A stretch of DNA of 32,955 nucleotides, taken from NCBI GenBank assembly GCA_030654805.1, contig JAURWR010000003.1, positions 1 through 32,955 of the forward strand. The letters run 5' to 3'. The notes beneath the pieces are model-generated. The model was not told the origin of the DNA. It saw only the letters and a program-made list of their open reading frames with translations, and made no database searches. Shown piece by piece: positions 31,774 through 32,955 of the stretch (positions are counted from its first letter, which is position 1; every line of letters starts with the position of its first letter). The DNA comes from Burkholderiaceae bacterium (GTDB lineage Bacteria; Pseudomonadota; Gammaproteobacteria; Burkholderiales; Burkholderiaceae_C). The translations under genes and the position numbers were made by a program.

Positions 31774-32955
31774 TCACTCGATCGCCTTCACCATGTCCTC
31801 GACCACCTTCTTCGCGTCGCCGAACACCATCATCGTCTTGTCCATGTAGAACAGCTCGTTGTCGAGGCCGGCATAGCCCGCCGCCATCGAGCGCTTGTTG
31901 ACGATGATGGTCTTGGCCTTGTAGGCCTCGAGGATCGGCATGCCGTAGATCGCGCTGCCCTTGATGTGCGCGGCCGGGTTCACCACGTCGTTGGCGCCGA
32001 GGATGATCGCGACGTCGGCCTGGCCGAACTCGCCGTTGATGTCCTCCATCTCGAACACCTGGTCGGACGGCACCTCGGCTTCGGCCAGCAGCACGTCCAT
32101 GTGGCCCGGCATGCGGCCCGCGACCGGGTGGATCGCGTACTTCACCGTGATGCCTTTCTCCGTCAGCTTGGCCGCGAGCTCCTTCACGGCGTGCTGCGCG
32201 CGCGCCACCGCCAGGCCGTAGCCCGGCACGATCACCACCGTCTCGGCGTTGCCGAGCACGAAGGCCGCGTCGTCGGCGCTGCCGCTCTTGCCAGGACGCG
32301 CTTCAGCTTTGGCGCCGCCAGCCGCCGTCGCCTCGCCACCAAACCCGCCGCCGATCACGTTGAAGAACGAGCGGTTCATGGCCTTGCACATGATGTAGCT
32401 GAGGATCGCGCCCGAGCTGCCGACCAGGCTGCCGGCGATGATCAGCATCGCGTTGTTCAGGCTGAAGCCGATGCCGGCGGCCGCCCAGCCCGAGTAGCTG
32501 TTGAGCATCGACACGACCACCGGCATGTCGGCACCGCCGATCGGGATGATGATCAGCACGCCCATCACGAAGGCCAGCGCCAGCATCGTGAAAAATGCCG
32601 TCCAGCTGCCGGTGAACATGAACACCAGGCCGAGGCCGACGGTGGTCAGCCCGAGGACCAGGTTCAGCTTGTGCTGCCCGGCGAACTGCACCGGCGCGCC
32701 CTGGAACAGCCGGAACTTGTACTTGCCGCTGAGCTTGCCGAACGCGATCACCGAGCCGCTGAAGGTGATCGCGCCGATCGCCGCACCGAGGAACAGCTCG
32801 AGCCGGTTGCCAGCCGGAATCGGTGGGATCAGTCCTTCGGCCGACTTGGCGACGATGCCGAAGGCTTGCGGCTCGGCCACCGCGGCCACCGCGATGAACA
32901 CCGCCGCCAGGCCGATCATGCTGTGCATGAAGGCCACCAGCTCGGGCATCTTCGT
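31774..32955 (-). CDS. pntB: NAD(P) transhydrogenase subunit beta, partial (5' end outside window)
   Basis: This is the membrane subunit of proton-translocating transhydrogenase, which drives NADPH formation from NADH using the proton gradient. The frame runs to the window edge with codons before the first visible Met, so the N-terminus is missing; about 393 of roughly 460 residues are seen. The transmembrane part includes GAITFSGSVIAFGKL and conserved membrane segments with SGWAAAGIGFSL. The C-terminal NADP-binding domain has VIVPGYGLAVARAQ, HPVAGRMPGHMDVLLAEA and EFGQADVAIILGANDVVNPAA. pntA is expected upstream, outside the window. Confidence 0.96.
   Translation of the reverse strand, partial: TKMPELVAFMHSMIGLAAVFIAVAAVAEPQAFGIVAKSAEGLIPPIPAGNRLELFLGAAIGAITFSGSVIAFGKLSGKYKFRLFQGAPVQFAGQHKLNLVLGLTTVGLGLVFMFTGSWTAFFTMLALAFVMGVLIIIPIGGADMPVVVSMLNSYSGWAAAGIGFSLNNAMLIIAGSLVGSSGAILSYIMCKAMNRSFFNVIGGGFGGEATAAGGAKAEARPGKSGSADDAAFVLGNAETVVIVPGYGLAVARAQHAVKELAAKLTEKGITVKYAIHPVAGRMPGHMDVLLAEAEVPSDQVFEMEDINGEFGQADVAIILGANDVVNPAAHIKGSAIYGMPILEAYKAKTIIVNKRSMAAGYAGLDNELFYMDKTMMVFGDAKKVVEDMVKAIE

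Overview
The window is GC-rich chromosomal DNA from a Gram-negative bacterium, most likely a betaproteobacterium of the order Burkholderiales. This rests on the argS / SPOR protein / dsbA order, the lptA-lptB-rpoN block, a Kdo hydroxylase, a DsbA with an RR-type signal peptide, and a GC-rich intergenic repeat of a type I associate with that order. No rRNA, tRNA, CRISPR array or recognisable transposase was seen. No gap between genes exceeds 300 bases; the longest are about 31580-31773, 19738-19906 and 18174-18321.

Region 1 (1-3413): the 3' end of purB is followed by a lower-GC accessory stretch. It holds a small exported protein, a ParE/RelE-type toxin-antitoxin pair, a truncated first copy of pyrF, and an orphan membrane protein whose stop codon overlaps the start of a second, intact pyrF. 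The two pyrF 5' ends form a direct repeat of about 364 bp at roughly 91% identity (hand count). This is the most unusual structure in the window.

Region 2 (3421-7268, minus strand): a geranylgeranyl-reductase-family flavoprotein, a YafJ-type glutamine amidotransferase and an M14 metallocarboxypeptidase, closely spaced and possibly one operon.

Region 3 (7292-14140): a cell-envelope sugar cluster. It has a UDP-glucuronate 4-epimerase, a GT39 membrane glycosyltransferase, a GT2 polyprenyl-phosphate glycosyltransferase, a flippase-like membrane protein, a GT4 glycosyltransferase and a Kdo 3-hydroxylase. Together they suggest uronic-acid decoration of lipopolysaccharide and conversion of Kdo to Ko.

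Region 4 (14166-17831): an azoreductase and malate synthase A on the minus strand, a decayed haloacid dehalogenase upstream of malate synthase, and a divergent LysR regulator that probably controls the glyoxylate-shunt gene.

Region 5 (17856-19737, minus): a PsiF-repeat protein and a Ser/Thr kinase fused to a cyclic-nucleotide-binding-like domain.

Region 6 (19907-27556, plus): argS, a SPOR protein, dsbA, lptA, lptB, rpoN and an RlmL-type 23S rRNA methyltransferase, with several strong hairpins between them.

Region 7 (27582-32955, minus): a YidB-like protein, rsmE, fadD, a cation-diffusion-facilitator-like transporter, and the C-terminal part of pntB, which runs off the window edge.
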